From Polytrichum commune (taxonomy: Eukaryota > Streptophyta > Polytrichopsida > Polytrichales > Polytrichaceae): a stretch of 64,000 bases of DNA. A program made the position numbers and the translations under genes. The notes below the pieces were generated by a model, which was not told where the DNA came from, ran no database searches, and saw only the letters and a program-made list of their open reading frames with translations. This document shows, one piece after another, positions 48,670-62,024 of this stretch; the first letter of the stretch is position 1; each line of letters begins with the position of its first letter. The stretch spans positions 57,598,001-57,662,000 of the forward strand of contig OX485804.1 of NCBI GenBank assembly GCA_950295325.1. The letters are read 5' to 3'.

Positions 48670-49355
48670 TCTCAAAAAGAAAGAGGAAAAATAAGAGGCA
48701 TGATCCACCCAACCTTGAGCCTTATATAATTGTAAGAACTTAAAGCTAAAGCTCCCCTCAACTAGTCCCCAAGCATATATTTGACCGGCTCTCCCTCCAT
48801 GCCTTTGGGGTGAGTTAAGTGTTCTTACCTAACAATTATTTCTTACAAGGTGAGAACCTCGTGTCGCATCATAATCCCAACTAGTGGGTAACTCCCCTTT
48901 ACCTTTTAGAATTATTAAATCTCTTAGGGTGGAGTCCTCTAGTCTTACATATAGTAGAGTTAGAGATTGCCAAGGTAACGAATAAATAAATACACATTAC
49001 ATAATTGAACTTTATTGATTTCCCTTATGATGAGGTTTTTGATTCATGATGAGTCTTCGATGATATAAAATTGAGGGTTGAGTTTCAATAGTAGGAGATT
49101 TTGATACCTACTAGCAACATCAAAGCTTGTAGCCACAATTGGACCTTTTGATGCAATTTTTTTCATGCAAAGGCCAACCTCCCTCCCTACCTATTTGTCC
49201 TTTTATGTGTGATACACATTATGAGTGGTCGTTTTAAGCAATGACGTTCATTTTGGGTGTATTCTCTTGTTTAAGTGGTTTGATCCATATATTTATGGGT
49301 GTAAAATGCAATATGTACTTCAAGTGTATGATGTTTCAATGTTGATCATCTTATA

Positions 49356-49404
<49 letters not shown>

Positions 49405-50450
49405 AAATTGGTTTAGTTTGGATGCACATTGATGTTTTAGAGGGTTGGTGGATTAAGACATCGCTAAGTGCTTGAAATGTATGATGTGTGCATGTTGATC
49501 TTCTCATTCATTTGCAAACTAGTGGAACTTGGAAGCCTCTAGAGGTTTAAGGGGCTAGTGCAATTTTATGTGTAGCCAATTTCAATAGACTTGATCAATT
49601 TCAGAACATAATTAACTTCTCCCTTAGTTTGTATTGGTGTGTGTGACTAGACCTAGACCGCAAATATAAATATGGGACTACTTATTCACTTATAATTCTA
49701 TATGTGGGGCCATTGTTTACCTTATCAAAGCATACACATTAGCCTTGGATTTCTTCCATGTACAATTAGAATTCGCTACCCAAATTGACACATAAGTTAT
49801 GTGCATTTGTCAAATATTTCCTTCAGATGTAGCCACCCTAAAATCCACAAAAATCTCAAGCTCGCCACCTTAGCTGCCTAGCTATGAACTCAACGTGTAG
49901 CCAAACCTACTACTTTTCAAAGAAACCAAAGAGTAAGGCATACTGGGCGGGAAGTAGAGTTTGGTCATTATACTTAAGTGTTTGTGGTTAGTAGATTCAT
50001 TGCACTTTCTTGATTCGTGTTGCGTTATTTTTCAAGAGTCTTGGAGTATCCCCACCCAAGGCCAACAAAGTGGCTCGTACAACTTTTTAAACATTAGATA
50101 TTTGTACTAGTTAGCACTAGAAAGGTCGGCATGCCTACCAAATGGTCTTAGTTGACACTAAGTTTACAGCATGCCACAACAACAGTCCCATCTCGGAAAT
50201 CCATGTGTCAAATACCCACACTAAATAGTGTGCATTACTACATAGTGTTGGCTTGCGGTTCCAAGTGATTGAGATGAAGTTAACCTCTAAGTTGCGGTGC
50301 TCAATCCCACCATACGGATGTGTACTTTGATCTTTCCTCCCTTTTACCTTATTTGAAAGTCCTATCCTTTGCTTAAATAACCTTCATTATTTGATTTCTC
50401 AAAATTTCGTATCTTGGAACTTTTTGATATTTAGGGGTTAATTTCACAAA
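48670..50450. other. Intergenic stretch with a (GT)n microsatellite
   Basis: Holds (TG/GT)n at 49357-49401. No gene, RNA gene or bounded element was recognised. Confidence 0.55.
49357..49401 (+). repeat. (GT)n microsatellite
   Basis: About 22 GT units, ending GTGCGC. A spurious open frame runs through it. Confidence 0.95.
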
Positions 50451-53400
50451 CTTGCACATCAACACTCCACGTAATATTCTAGTTAGTGTCACATGGTATT
50501 TTATGTCATGGTGGTAACTTTTTCGATGACAATTCTTATGAAGAAGTTCATGAGTATTGTCATGGGAAATTGCAGTTTGGATGAAATTCATCTCAATTAT
50601 CGAAACAAAGTTTGGTATATTCTACATCCTAATATTTATGTGATGAAGTATTGTAATGGAATATCACACACATATTAACTTCATATATATGCACATGTGT
50701 TCTCAACAATAATGTATTTTATAGCATTTTATAGAGTAATAGCATTTTATGAAAGGAAATCAATATTCTAACATGAGTTGGTTGAATTATCTCACACTAA
50801 TTGCGTATCTATCTATCTATCTATCTATCTATAAACTCCAAAAATGTTGCTGCATATTTGCTTGAAAAACTTGATACTCGTACATTGAAGACAACTTTCC
50901 GAGAGGAGTAGAACATCCATTAAGGATGTTGGAGCTCAAAACTTGTATCTCAACTCCCTTGCAAAACTTGGCTACCCAAAAAATGTTGGTTTTTTTCATA
51001 AAATTATTGTTCCTGTTTGTTTTTTTGCTACAAAGCTCAAACAAGTGGGTAATTTGGCCTAGGATACATGTACTAAATAAACCCATTTATTTTGATTCTA
51101 AGATGAATTTGACCCATTAAAAATTGATGAATTTTCTTATGAGGATATGTTTCTAGACTCTATTTCTATGCATGGACTATAAGAATTTCCTAAACCATAA
51201 CTATAACACTTTTGGTTGCATTAGAATGCATTATAGTGATCGAAGCATCAGCCGTATAATATGGGAGTTGCCTACCTGGGTCCACATCATGAAAGTTTTG
51301 AAATATTCCCCAACCACATGGTTCAAGTGCAAAGTTGGGATTTCACCAAGTAGTGCAACAAGGGAGAAGTCATCTTGAAGAAGGTTTCTCTCTCCCGTGT
51401 GTACACACACAACCACCGTCCACTTCTCAAGCATCTAAGGTACTAAGCATGTGTTAAATGGTCACTCTAAACTATGCACCCACTTCTCATAGAGTGTAAA
51501 ACACGCAATTAGTGTGAGATAGTTCAACCAGTTCCAAATCATATCCGTAGCCATTTCCCTTGTAAATTTCAAAGTCATATGAAAATCTTATTCAATGTCA
51601 AAGTGAAGATTCTTGTTGACACTAAATGGTCATGTATACACCCCCCCCCCCCCTCCCCAAACTACGTTGACTACTAAGACTATGTGGTCAACATGTTTTG
51701 AGCGCATGGTCTAATCTCTTTTAAACACATGTCATCTCGGTGCTCATTCTCACATTTGCACCAAACCACGCACCACTCAAATATACATGTCCAATTAGAA
51801 AAAGTAATTGTAAAAGGCCCACAAACCTTACCTATTACTACGACTATTACTATGACTATTACTATTACCATGATTGGTTTACTTGGGAGGCATTTGCACT
51901 GCTCGCTACCCATTATTACTCAGATGTTGGTCCAAGTTCAACTATAAGTGGTTTTTCTTCCTTGCCACTAAGGTCAACGTTTCTTCTCTCTCTCTGGTCT
52001 TTCCTCCCTATGGTTTACATGGTTCTCATTGGGACCCATATGGGAGGTTTTGGCAAATGATAATTACAAGCAAGTAAGTAATGGTATGTTGTTAATGTTG
52101 CTTAATTTACCAACTCTACATTGTGAAATCTTTGTTAAGATAGGTTAACGTGAACATTGAAGGTCATGACATGGAGCCTAGTGGGTCCCACGGGTCCCAT
52201 CTCCCAACCTCATTGACAAGTTCCAATAACATGGGTTGCAGCCATCCCAATGTTATGGATTAGCACATTCGTATCTTCCTTTGTCAAACCGACCAATGAG
52301 GGTGCAACTTCTCGTCTATAAATTTATAATATTTTGGTACTTTCCCCAAATCTAGTATGTCTACTACAAGTTGGTGCCTAACTAATATCTTAGTGTTGTT
52401 ATCTCTAAGTAATTGACGAGTTTACATCACAAGATTTGTAAGTCAAGAGAACAAGAACTAGGTAGATGGCCCGTACAAGTTCTACTAGAGCGAGGGTAGT
52501 CCTTACATACACTAACTTATGATTTACAACAAGTGATACAAAGATTGATTGAGTTTAATGAATTCCACATGAATGTACCAAATGAGTTTCCAAATCTATG
52601 TTCTTGTGATGTTCGTATTTTGCTTGTGTTATGCTTAATTGAAGCAAGTGAATTGTCTTTGTTGTGTTTTTTTTTTCTTCTAAAGAGTTTTCATCCCTCA
52701 ACTTTCATCGGGCTATGTGAACATGAATGTGTGCCCAAAGCTCTTGCACGTCATTGTCATGGCCTTATGACAAGTGGCTCATTGTACGACTAGCCATGAT
52801 TTTTAGGGTGCAAGATTGCCTCCACTAACATAGATAGGTGACATAGAGCCTAGTGGATCTCATGTCCCCAACTTCTTGCCAAGGTATAGATACCAAAATT
52901 TGCAGCAACCCCCAAAAATGTGGATTGGATTCTGGGAACCTTGTTATCTGAACTACTTACCAATGGGAGTGCGGCTTTTGATGTACTCCGTTTAGATATT
53001 TTTTGTACTTTTGTGGAACTAGAAAGGGATCTACGCCTCATTCTTTTAGAGAGGGTCAAGAGATGGTGCCAACCAAAGGCCGACGCTAATGAGAGACGCT
53101 CCACGCATGATCATGGGCTTAGCTCATGTGTGAGCCTAATGCCACTTTACACTTTCTTCATTGGGATCTTTTCTCAATCACATACTTTTTTGCTTGTTAA
53201 TATCTAGACATTGGTTTCAAAACATTCTTAAACGAGTACTACCGTTGTGACCCTATTCTAAGTTCGTTACGCAACACCCCCCCCCCCCATCTTACCATGA
53301 ATTGGCTTCCAGACATTAGATGAGCCCTTGAAACTAGGAGAGCTATTGAAAGGAGCAACTCATGGTCCTATACAAAGTTTACTATTTCTCCTCCGAGGAT

Positions 53401-53456
53401 TGAACTTCATTAAGGAACTCAATTTTTAGATCACCCATTGACATTGAGGGTTTTCC
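50451..53456. other. Intergenic stretch with microsatellites and a C tract
   Basis: The part at 50470-50540 is an eroded family H piece (TAGTTAGTGTCACATGGTAT). (CTAT)n lies at 50809-50832, C13 at 51641-51653 beside a family F segment (51700-51800), an ACTATT tract at 51836-51872, and C12 at 53277-53288. No gene signature. Confidence 0.55.
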
Positions 53457-53610
53457 ATAACATTGTTAAGATCCATAACAAGGTTTTGTGGGACTGACAA
53501 TATTTCACAAAACATGCCATGATATTCCTCAAATTTACATTGAATGTGGCGAATATCATGGAATAATGTCAGTCCCACGTAACATTGTTATGGATCTAAA
53601 CAATGTTATG
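53457..53610. repeat. 154-bp foldback (MITE or hairpin-RNA-like)
   Basis: The left arm (53457-53527) and right arm (53549-53610) are inverted and nearly identical over GAATATCATGG, ATGTCAGTCCCAC, TTGTTATGGATCT and AACAATGTTATG. About 12 bases are missing from the right arm. The loop is about 21 bp. Confidence 0.8.
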
Positions 53611-54037
53611 TCATCCCACTTGTTTATCATAAGTTTTTGATCGGCAATCGGTGCGTTGCAACTATCTTCGAGACACATTTACGAGGAAAACAATTTCACA
53701 AGTTTGATCAAATTCGAGAAGATTAAATGGACACAAAACATGAGTATTCATGTAGGGACTCACTTTTTACGTAAAATTGGACTGAGTTCAAGTCTTGAAT
53801 TACAACAAGTTGAATTATGCACATAGAATATGCAAAGTGTCCATTTCTAGGTACACAACAAACCACATACCAATCAAATATAAGCATCCAAATTATCATT
53901 GGTGTTGAATTAACACGTGTCCACATTACTAGATACAAAACTATTATGTTAGTTTTTGGTGTGGTAACAAAACTTGATGAGAATAATTTTGGCAAGTTGG
54001 AAGCTCATAAGAAATCATGTTGGGTTACTATCATATA

Positions 54038-54236
54038 GGGGATTATTGCATATGAGCATACATCTCATCCATCCAACATAAAATCTTGACCTCTTATAGG
54101 TTTGTTGTCAATTCATATCAAATGACTTGGACTACACTAGATTGAATCAACTATAAATAGCAACATCCATGATGCATATCATTTAGGGGCTTTTCTGTTG
54201 GATGAATGAAAGGTACGCTCATGTGCGATAATCCCC
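54038..54236. mobile_element. Family M MITE, copy 3 (best preserved)
   Basis: 199 bp with TIRs of about 41 bp (54038-54078, 54196-54236). The left starts GGGGATTATTGCATATGAGC and the right ends GCGATAATCCCC. A few mismatches occur within ATCCATCCAACA. Related ends occur at 2578-2616, 5756-5977 and 56284-56326. No target duplication is obvious. Confidence 0.8.
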
Positions 54237-55195
54237 TCTCTCCATGTTACTCTTAGTAGATCCAATACTCAATGTTAGGCCTAGTAGCTTTTAGATTTGA
54301 CATCTAAAGGATTCTCTTGCATACATATGAAAGTTATTGAGTGCCAATTTTTTGTAGTTAGCAATGGCCACTTTCTAAATTCTATCATTGGATGAAAATG
54401 AGTAGTGGTCCCACTTCGCTTCACACTACTTGTCACATGAAATAAGATTGATCATGTTGTATAATGGATTAGAAAGTGATGTGGAGTCTTACATATCATG
54501 AAAACTAGAATGGGTTTTGTATGGTGATGACCCGGATTTTGCAACAAGACCACCCAAACATGTTTTCTCAACAAAATAACGAGGTTGATCGTCCTCTTTA
54601 CATGAAGTCTTGTGACCTAGGCTTTTTAAATGTGATGTGGATTTCTCTTTGTCATGAAAATTCCTAAATCATTTTCACAACCCTTAATCACGAATTTGAA
54701 CACACCCTTATATTCTTACTAATTATAAATCATAATAATTTTGCAAGTTTGATTGCAAACCGATCAGTTTACTATAGAAGTTGCAAAATATTATAAGACA
54801 TATGTGTCTTATGTGCTCACTCTTTTTTTATTGGACATCTTTGTTTGTAGTTAAGAAAGGACATCAAAAGGACACATGATACTCTTAGAGTAGACAATGT
54901 GCTCAAAATATACTTAGACATTGTTCTAGGTTTAGTAGTTAGAGCAAGTCAGAGGGCCTCTATGATCACCTTAGGATAAATTGAATCTTCACTTTGACCT
55001 CTTATGACTTTTGCATCGAGCTTGCATCTCAACTCCAATTTTAAATATGTACGAGAATCTTCACTTTGATTATGAACAAGATATTCAAACGAGCTCCAAA
55101 ATTTATGAGGAGAGTGGCTACAGTCTTAATTTAGATTTGCTAACCATCTTGTACTTATATCATGTTTCATATCCTAGGAAAAGTGGGCTAGTTCC
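54237..55195. other. Intergenic stretch with family A-like and family F fragments
   Basis: 54410-54640 is a diverged family A relative. 54780-55150 carries family F motifs (GACACATGATACTCTTAGAG, GCTCAAAATATAC). A G11 run with neighbouring G5 lies at 55196-55212, followed by A10. Confidence 0.5.
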
Positions 55196-55240
55196 GGGGG
55201 AGGGGGGGGGGGTGGGGAGGAAAAAAAAAACACTTACTAA

Positions 55241-55638
55241 GGGTGAGTTTCCATGTAGGTTGCTCGCTCACTAATTTCTACATAAAAGTGGGTTGGGGTG
55301 TTCGCATGTAGATAACCACAAGCCACCAACCAACCACATTATGGTGGCCTACTAGAATGTGGAGGGCCATGGACATAGGCTGCTAGATTTCCATGCTCCC
55401 ATCAAAGCACATTTTAACCGACAAGTGCTGATCACTGAAGGATTGCATACTAGTTTTTAGAGGAGGAGGTTTTTAACCTAGAGGAGGAGGCTAGTAGGTG
55501 GGCCCAATGTTGAGAAGATGAGAGTTGCTAGTCGGCACATATAAACCTTACCCCACCAAATTCCATTTGTATTTGGACGAACTTGTCCTTATTCCCACCA
55601 TAACTTGGTGGGTAAGCGACCTACATGGAAACTCATCC
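55241..55638 (+). mobile_element. Family G Tourist-like MITE, copy 2
   Basis: 398 bp with TIRs GGGTGAGTTTCCATGTAGG and CCTACATGGAAACTCATCC and a perfect TAA duplication (55238-55240, 55639-55641). The interior GGAGGAGGAGG unit is present twice, against three times in copy 1. Confidence 0.9.
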
Positions 55639-55662
55639 TAATACACCTCTACCTTATATCTC

Positions 55663-55858
55663 TACTATACATGAAGGAGTGGTGATTCTAATCTACGACC
55701 AAATGACCTAACTCCCACTTGATAACGTTACTCAACATGCAACTCTTGTTACGTGTGCCCTACTATACATGAAGGAGTGGTGATTTTAATCTACGACCAA
55801 AAGACCTGACTCCCACTTGATAACGTTACTCAACATGCAACTCTTGTTACGTGTGCCC
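55663..55858 (+). repeat. Tandem duplication, 98 bp x 2
   Basis: Units 55663-55760 and 55761-55858 both start TACTATACATGAAGGAGTGG and differ at only about three positions, which points to a recent duplication. Confidence 0.92.
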
Positions 55859-57094
55859 TCATAATATAATAGTAAGATGCTTGAAAAGTTACGCAGGGAG
55901 ACTCGTATTCAAATTGAACTCCCAACATCCGATTGTTATATTACGAAAGCCCATGTCCCTAAATAATGTTATGTTGACTAGAACTGAGTAACTCTAGCTC
56001 TAAGTTTGGGAACATATTAAACTCCCAACGTAGGAGAATCACATGCCCTATTTTCTTGCCCATGAGTGTTGCTTTGCCCATCCGCTTGATTCCTTATTAA
56101 CAAGACCAAAATGGATGGGGCTGGCTCTTGGCATGTAAATTAATGTAACTTCGTTAAGTAATATCGTGGAAGCACACATGCAAATGATGTATTATGTGAT
56201 CACCATGCAGGTAACTTTGCGGATTGAAATTTAGGGGAAGATAAATTATCACATACGCGGACTTTTTATATGTGGATAGAGGGAATTGTCATATATGAGC
56301 GTAATTCTCAGTCATCCAACATAAATATCTTAAAATAGTATGCAACCCAAAGATTGTTTTTCGAGAAGAAGTCTATGGGAGGCGAACCAGGGTTCTGGCC
56401 TCTCGTGAGGCCACGTCGCCAATTCGAAACCTTGAAAATGCCGTAAATCTACGAATCCTATAATCTTTTGTAGTTCATTTGACACATCAAAATTGGTTCT
56501 AAACACCTCCCAAATAATAATAACATTCCACTATAGGTTTATTGTTAATTCATCTTGATTTGGGTTCACTTGACTCATACGAGGTCTTTGACCATGATTT
56601 AGGGATACTTTTTTTTTTAAAAAAAAAAATCCATGGGTTCTAGAATAGTGTTCTGCATTCTTGGGGGATAGATTGTGAGTGTTGTGGATTGTGTAGATAT
56701 TCATGACACCTATCGAGGAGGAGAGTGACAATGTTGATTACTATACGAAGTCCATATATTATTATGTGTAGATAGAATAACCCATAATCAAGCTCCAAGA
56801 TCCCAACTTAGTTTTGATTAGAGTTTCAAAGCATCATTGACTATCATTAATGTAAAGTGAAAAAGCCATTGTTTAGTTTTTCCAATTCTAATAAAAAAAC
56901 TCAAATGATATAGTCACCGAGCCGGTCTCCAACGAGAGCCATCACTTAGTGTCACCAATACTATTTCTCTCGCTGAGTACTAATTGTAAACCACCTGCGT
57001 AGTATCACCAAAACTAAACATAGACCTAACATTATTTGTCATTCCTTGTAACAAAACATTGGGATATTACATATTTACAATGTGTCACCAATCC
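55859..57094. other. Intergenic stretch with MITE fragments
   Basis: The part at 56284-56326 is a family M end (GAGCGTAATTCTCAGTCATC). A T10-A11 palindrome lies at 56609-56629. 56925-57060 is a truncated family H piece matching 36550-36655. No gene. Confidence 0.55.
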
Positions 57095-57354
57095 TATGCC
57101 ATGGTCTCCCGATTTTGTATCAAGCCTACCTCCAAGAGGTGGTTTTTGAAAATAATCCAAGTGACCATGAAACATGATCCATTTGATACCATGTAAGAAT
57201 CCATGCAAGCTTTTCATCCATTTTGCATCCACGTACTCCGGTGGTCCCTCAAGCGTAGTGTGAAGCGAACTTGGACCGGCTCTGCCTTTTCCACCAATAA
57301 GAGTGCTTGAAGTGCAATGGTCACGGGCCCTCAGTCTCGTGTGTGAAGTGGCCC
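57095..57354 (-). mobile_element. Family A MITE, copy 4 (inverted, truncated)
   Basis: Contains the 5' half of family A in reverse complement, ending CTCGTGTGTGAAGTGGCCC followed by TAA. The other half and its TIR are absent. Confidence 0.82.
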
Positions 57355-58296
57355 TAAGTGATCTCTAACACTTATGTGTTTTTGGAACCTTTTGCATGTC
57401 TAAGGGGGCTGGGTGCAAGTCAAGCTGCAATTGAATGTTGCCAAATATTAAGGAAAAAAAATGCTCTCTCGGGAACTTATATATGGTGGCGTGTGGACTA
57501 CTATGTACGAGTATTCTCGTTCTCGGTTGACTTGTCAAATAGAAACACTCGACTCCACAAAGCCAATAACCTTACGTATCCCAACCCTTAATGACCACCC
57601 TAAATATCTAATTTAGTGTGGCACACACTATTCATCATCAACCCACATTGATTGTTTTGCGATCAACAAAAGGCAAATAGAGAGGGTGTCAAGTGACAAC
57701 TGATTCTAAGGTAGATGTGTGTTTTCGGGATACCTTTTTTCCTTTGCTCCCATTTTCATAGGATATGAAACATGCCGTTAGTGTGAGGTACTGGCAAATC
57801 CAAATCATGTCTGCAACCATTTGCCTCATAAGTTAGTTTGTTGTGCTCATATGAATATCTTATGCAAGATCAATGTCTAGATTCTCGTGCTCATTGAGTG
57901 GTCGTATACCCCCCCCCCCTCCTCCACAATTATGTTGACTATTTAACCTACCATATTTTGAAAACACATAGTCTTTTTGTCTTTTTCTTTTCAGATACAT
58001 GTCTTTTTGGTGTACATTCTTAGATCCACACTCAACTATATACCACTCAAATATAGGTGTTCAAATTATTGTTGTGTTGGATATATGCACGTCTATTTTT
58101 TAAAAACCAATCTTAATATGGGTCCAACAATACATGCTCATATTAAGTTCTTAAGTATAGGTTCAAGCGAATAACTCAAGGTAGAAGCAACTAACAAGTT
58201 CACTATGTAATGAAACTCATTGTGTATAAGGCAGTTACTACTACTACTACTATTACTACTAATATTATTATTATTATTCCTCAAAGTACAAAAAAA
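57355..58296. other. Intergenic stretch with C tract and trinucleotide tract
   Basis: C11 at 57909-57919 and family F at 57960-58080. (ACT)n/(ATT)n lies at 58231-58278. The 77-codon frame at 57358-57591 has no recognisable family. Confidence 0.5.
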
Positions 58297-58514
58297 CTAC
58301 ACTAAATATTGTAGTTAGTGTCACTTACTCTTTGGACTTACATAATGTCTTTTTACTATTAATGTAATTCTTACCAAGTAAAGATGTTAATGTTCTATAA
58401 TGTCCAAACAACCAATTTGACATCTGTTGGCACAATTTGAAATATGCAATGTATAGTAATAGCATTGTGTAATTTTCAAATAGTAAGTGACACTCAATAC
58501 AATATTTAGTGTAG
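58297..58514. mobile_element. Family H MITE, copy 4
   Basis: 218 bp with a 31-bp TIR with about two mismatches: left CTACACTAAATATTGTAGTT, right ACAATATTTAGTGTAG. Read with TA flanks it gives CACTAAAT...ATTTAGTG, as in copy 1. Confidence 0.82.
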
Positions 58515-61500
58515 CGAGTTCACTACACAATGAAACCTACTAAGGCTATGGGCTCACTGCCAAAGTAAATATATGATTCAAACATGCTTTAAGGCATGGC
58601 CCAACAGAAGAAATGAAAAACAACGTTGGGCAATCCAACTTGAATTTGAGCCCGTTGGCCCTACCCTGTGTAAGAATCCCCTTCATGCAGGGTGGGGTTT
58701 ACTGCCTACCTTGTGGTGGGTGGGCTCTTATTTGTACATGGTGTAACAAACAAGACCTTTATGTTGTCATGAAAGTCCTTACTCTCATTGTCCATGTTAC
58801 ATGCATGGGAAAAGTTAGTGTACAAAGAAAAAGTGTTGATATTTCTAGTGCGAGTTTCCATTTAAGGTTGGATAGCAATTCTATACAGTTAAGCCTACAA
58901 TGGATTTTAAACCAAGAAGAATTTGAGAATGTTATACAATGCATACCTAATCATGAATAAATATGTCTTTATGTAAGACTATACATATTTTCAAATTTTG
59001 AACTTTCAGTTAACTCAATTATATGTCAATACACTTTCAATATACCTAAATTTCATGAGCGTCATGTGGATCATGAGTGATTAGTTGGATATTGTGTATT
59101 GATTTATAATAAAAATATATTTTAAATTTTTTATAATCAAATGATGAAGAATATAAGTATAAATAGGCATTTCTATCTTATTATAATCATCTTTGCATTC
59201 GGAAATCTTTCGGAAGATCCTACACACAAAATTCTAGTCAATGGTGTAATTAGGGACTAGGCCTTGGTGCAATTTCACTCAAATACCATTAGTTGATACC
59301 CTACACTGTCTACTTATAAATAAGTATTATGAATGTCAAATCAATCTACACCAAAATATGAATTCCCATTTGAGCCACGCAATGCTATTATATTTGATTG
59401 ATGATGATTGTTCTACAAAGAAAAAGAAAAAGAAAAAGGAATGTTGAGAAAAAAAAGTTAAATAACAAATAAATAAAATGTTCTGGATTTTGGGTGGAGG
59501 TTTGAGAACGGAGATAGTGATTGGCATGAACCTATTTGCCGTCTTCAAAACGCTTCAAACTACATGCACGAGGTTGGTCAACAATGCCATGTTTGTGCTC
59601 GTCGTAGTGTTCTTTGTTGAAGTCCCATAGCCCTTCTAAACATGTGTTGTTGTTTCAATGTTTGTAGGTCTCTTGTGATGCTTGGAACCTGGACTTTCTT
59701 ATATTAAAAAAACACATAAATCAATTGCCTCAACATTTCTCTTAAGAAAAGAAAAGAAATCTCAATAAATATCATTTGCTCACCCGCGCAAGAGGGGGGG
59801 GGGGTCCATTACTCCACATTGAATGCCCCTTTCACCTTCAACTTACATGGTCCCCAACATTTTCACCTAACTTACACGATTCCCAACATTTTTATCTTCA
59901 ATTAACACTTTGACGTTACACATCGTGACATGCGCAATGGAATAAACTACAAATCTACATTGGCGAAAGTTAAATCCATCAACATTGAAGCAAACTCAAA
60001 GGTTTTGATCGGCACCAACTTAGCTTCTCGAATGTAGACAAACATAAACAACGTAGAGAGAGAGAGAGAGAATGGAAATTAACATTGGACCAATCGCCGA
60101 TGGCCTCCTCATTTGAAGATAAATGGACAATCATCAAAATTGTAACTAGGCATGGGATTATCATGGTCTCCCGTGCCGCCCGGGGTTCTTGTGTTGACTA
60201 GAATGCTAAACTTCCAAAGGGAAAGTGGATTATTTATGATGGAGACCCCTTCATTATCCACATTCAAAGAGGGAGCCTAAAGTTGAGGATTGGGTGTGGG
60301 AGTTTACGTTGTTTGGGTCTCAATGTTGCGGTCACAACCAACTGCAGTGGATGGACCGACCTCATGGATAACCGAGCCTAGCGAATGGAATTTGTCCACG
60401 TGGCATTGCCGGATCCACATCATTGTGGATCACGTCGGTTATCCACGAAAAAATAAAAAAATAAAAATGAACTCGTGGACTTGTTTAGACTAGAGACCAA
60501 GGGCCATGACCACCGACTTCTACATTCTCTCATTGGTTGAAAATGGAGTGGAGGCCTTATTTTGCTTACTACTAATATAGGTCATCAAAAGCAAGATTGA
60601 TTATGTCAAAGAACATACGCGAAAGTGACATGGAACCATGCGTGTCATGAAATGGATAATGCTTGATCATCAACCGGATTTTGTAATGAGACTGACATCC
60701 AAACATGTTGTCGTTTGCTTTACATCATGTCATGTGATCAAATTGGCTTTTAATAAGGGATGTGGATTTCTCATTACCGTGGGCCATGACCATGAGAGTT
60801 CTTGAAAGTATTCGTTTCTCACGACCTTTCGCCTCTACACTGAGTATCCCTATGAGTGAGGTGGTACCAATTCCCGAAGCATGCGCTATTTAGCCAAATC
60901 TCAAACTTATCAAGGCCAACTCTTTATATAGAGTAACAATACGTTCGTGCAATGCATCAACCACCAACTGTATCCATGATCATTTACCATAGATTTCAAG
61001 AAAACGAGTGTGTGCCGTAAGATGTTTGTCAAGTGATCAAAACAATGAAAACACATGCTTGTCAGTGACTAGTGCCAAGCGCCAATATACTTTCAACGAA
61101 TAGTGTTGCTTTGAACAGTATTTCGAGTGACTAAGTGGCATGATGAAAACTGCTTCCTGGAACTTTTGTTGGCACTAATTTCATAGCATGTACAAAATTC
61201 AATATCACCTTCACTAATTTCCCACAATTGATATCAGCCCTCCTTCACTCATCAGGATGATCAACGAGGCATAAATATAACGTCGATGGTCACGACGTTC
61301 TTTGCTGAAAGCTTGCACGATTCCGTAGCTCTTCGTATGGCAAGATCACAGGGTTCTGGGCTTTTAGGGTTCCTGGGAACTAGCTAGGGTTAGGAAAAGC
61401 CTGGCATGTACATATGTAATATTCAGCTATATGTAGTATTCAAGAATGACAACCAACGGCTTGGAATTCGCGCCATCAAAAGGAAACTCATCCATCGTGG

Positions 61501-61817
61501 ATAAAGGAATCATCACTCCAAGGATCATGTAGACAAAGCACTGGTTCGTGGCATAAGTTAACAAGAAAACGGTAGAACCGTGAGGCTCTGTCCTTCACTA
61601 TGAAAGACTACAATTATAGTTGTCCACTTTGCTCATGCCAATCCATGGCTATTTACTATACCAAACCTTTCTTGGATTTTGTGCACCTTCTTCTCAAATG
61701 CAGGTCAAGGATTTTGATATCACCCGAAATTTTTAGAATAAATAATCAAGGACTACCGAAATAACTATAGTTAACTGGATTTCTTTCAATGCATTTTAGG
61801 GAGCAATTATAGTTCTA
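58515..61817. other. Intergenic stretch, no supported gene
   Basis: A 115-codon frame (58613-58960, plus) is the longest but has no recognisable domain. G11 at 59794-59804, (GA)n near 60056-60071, and a diverged family A relative near 60580-60720. An 8-bp stem GATCCACA/TGTGGATC lies near 60415. Confidence 0.5.
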
Positions 61818-61822
61818 TATAT

Positions 61823-61875
<53 letters not shown>

Positions 61876-61878
61876 TAT
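61818..61878. repeat. (ACATAC)n microsatellite
   Basis: About eight ACATAC units flanked by TATATA. The (GTATGT)n complement gives a spurious Val/Cys-repeat frame. Confidence 0.95.
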
Positions 61879-62024
61879 ATAATTATAGTTAACATCCACA
61901 TTAAATAAAGTGGACCAAAAATAACAAGAGCAAGTAACGTCCAAGTGTGAACGCAAATTGGTTAGGAAATTTGCGCTTGAAACGAAGAAGTTGATGCATA
62001 GCCTCTGTCCGACAGACAAAGCCC

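Noticed and set aside
49225-49416. Val/Cys-repeat peptide
   Set aside because: It is the translation of the (GT)n microsatellite. The same applies to the frame over (ACATAC)n at 61807-62019.
56385-56440. Possible tRNA-like or SINE fragment (minus strand, GGTTCGCCTCC near a GGCCTC palindrome)
   Set aside because: The B-box-like sequence has a mismatch, spacing to any A box is too short, and no cloverleaf or 3' tail was found.
58613-58960. 115-codon open frame as a gene
   Set aside because: No domain, no splice partner and no conserved pattern. A frame this long can arise by chance in a 64-kb window.
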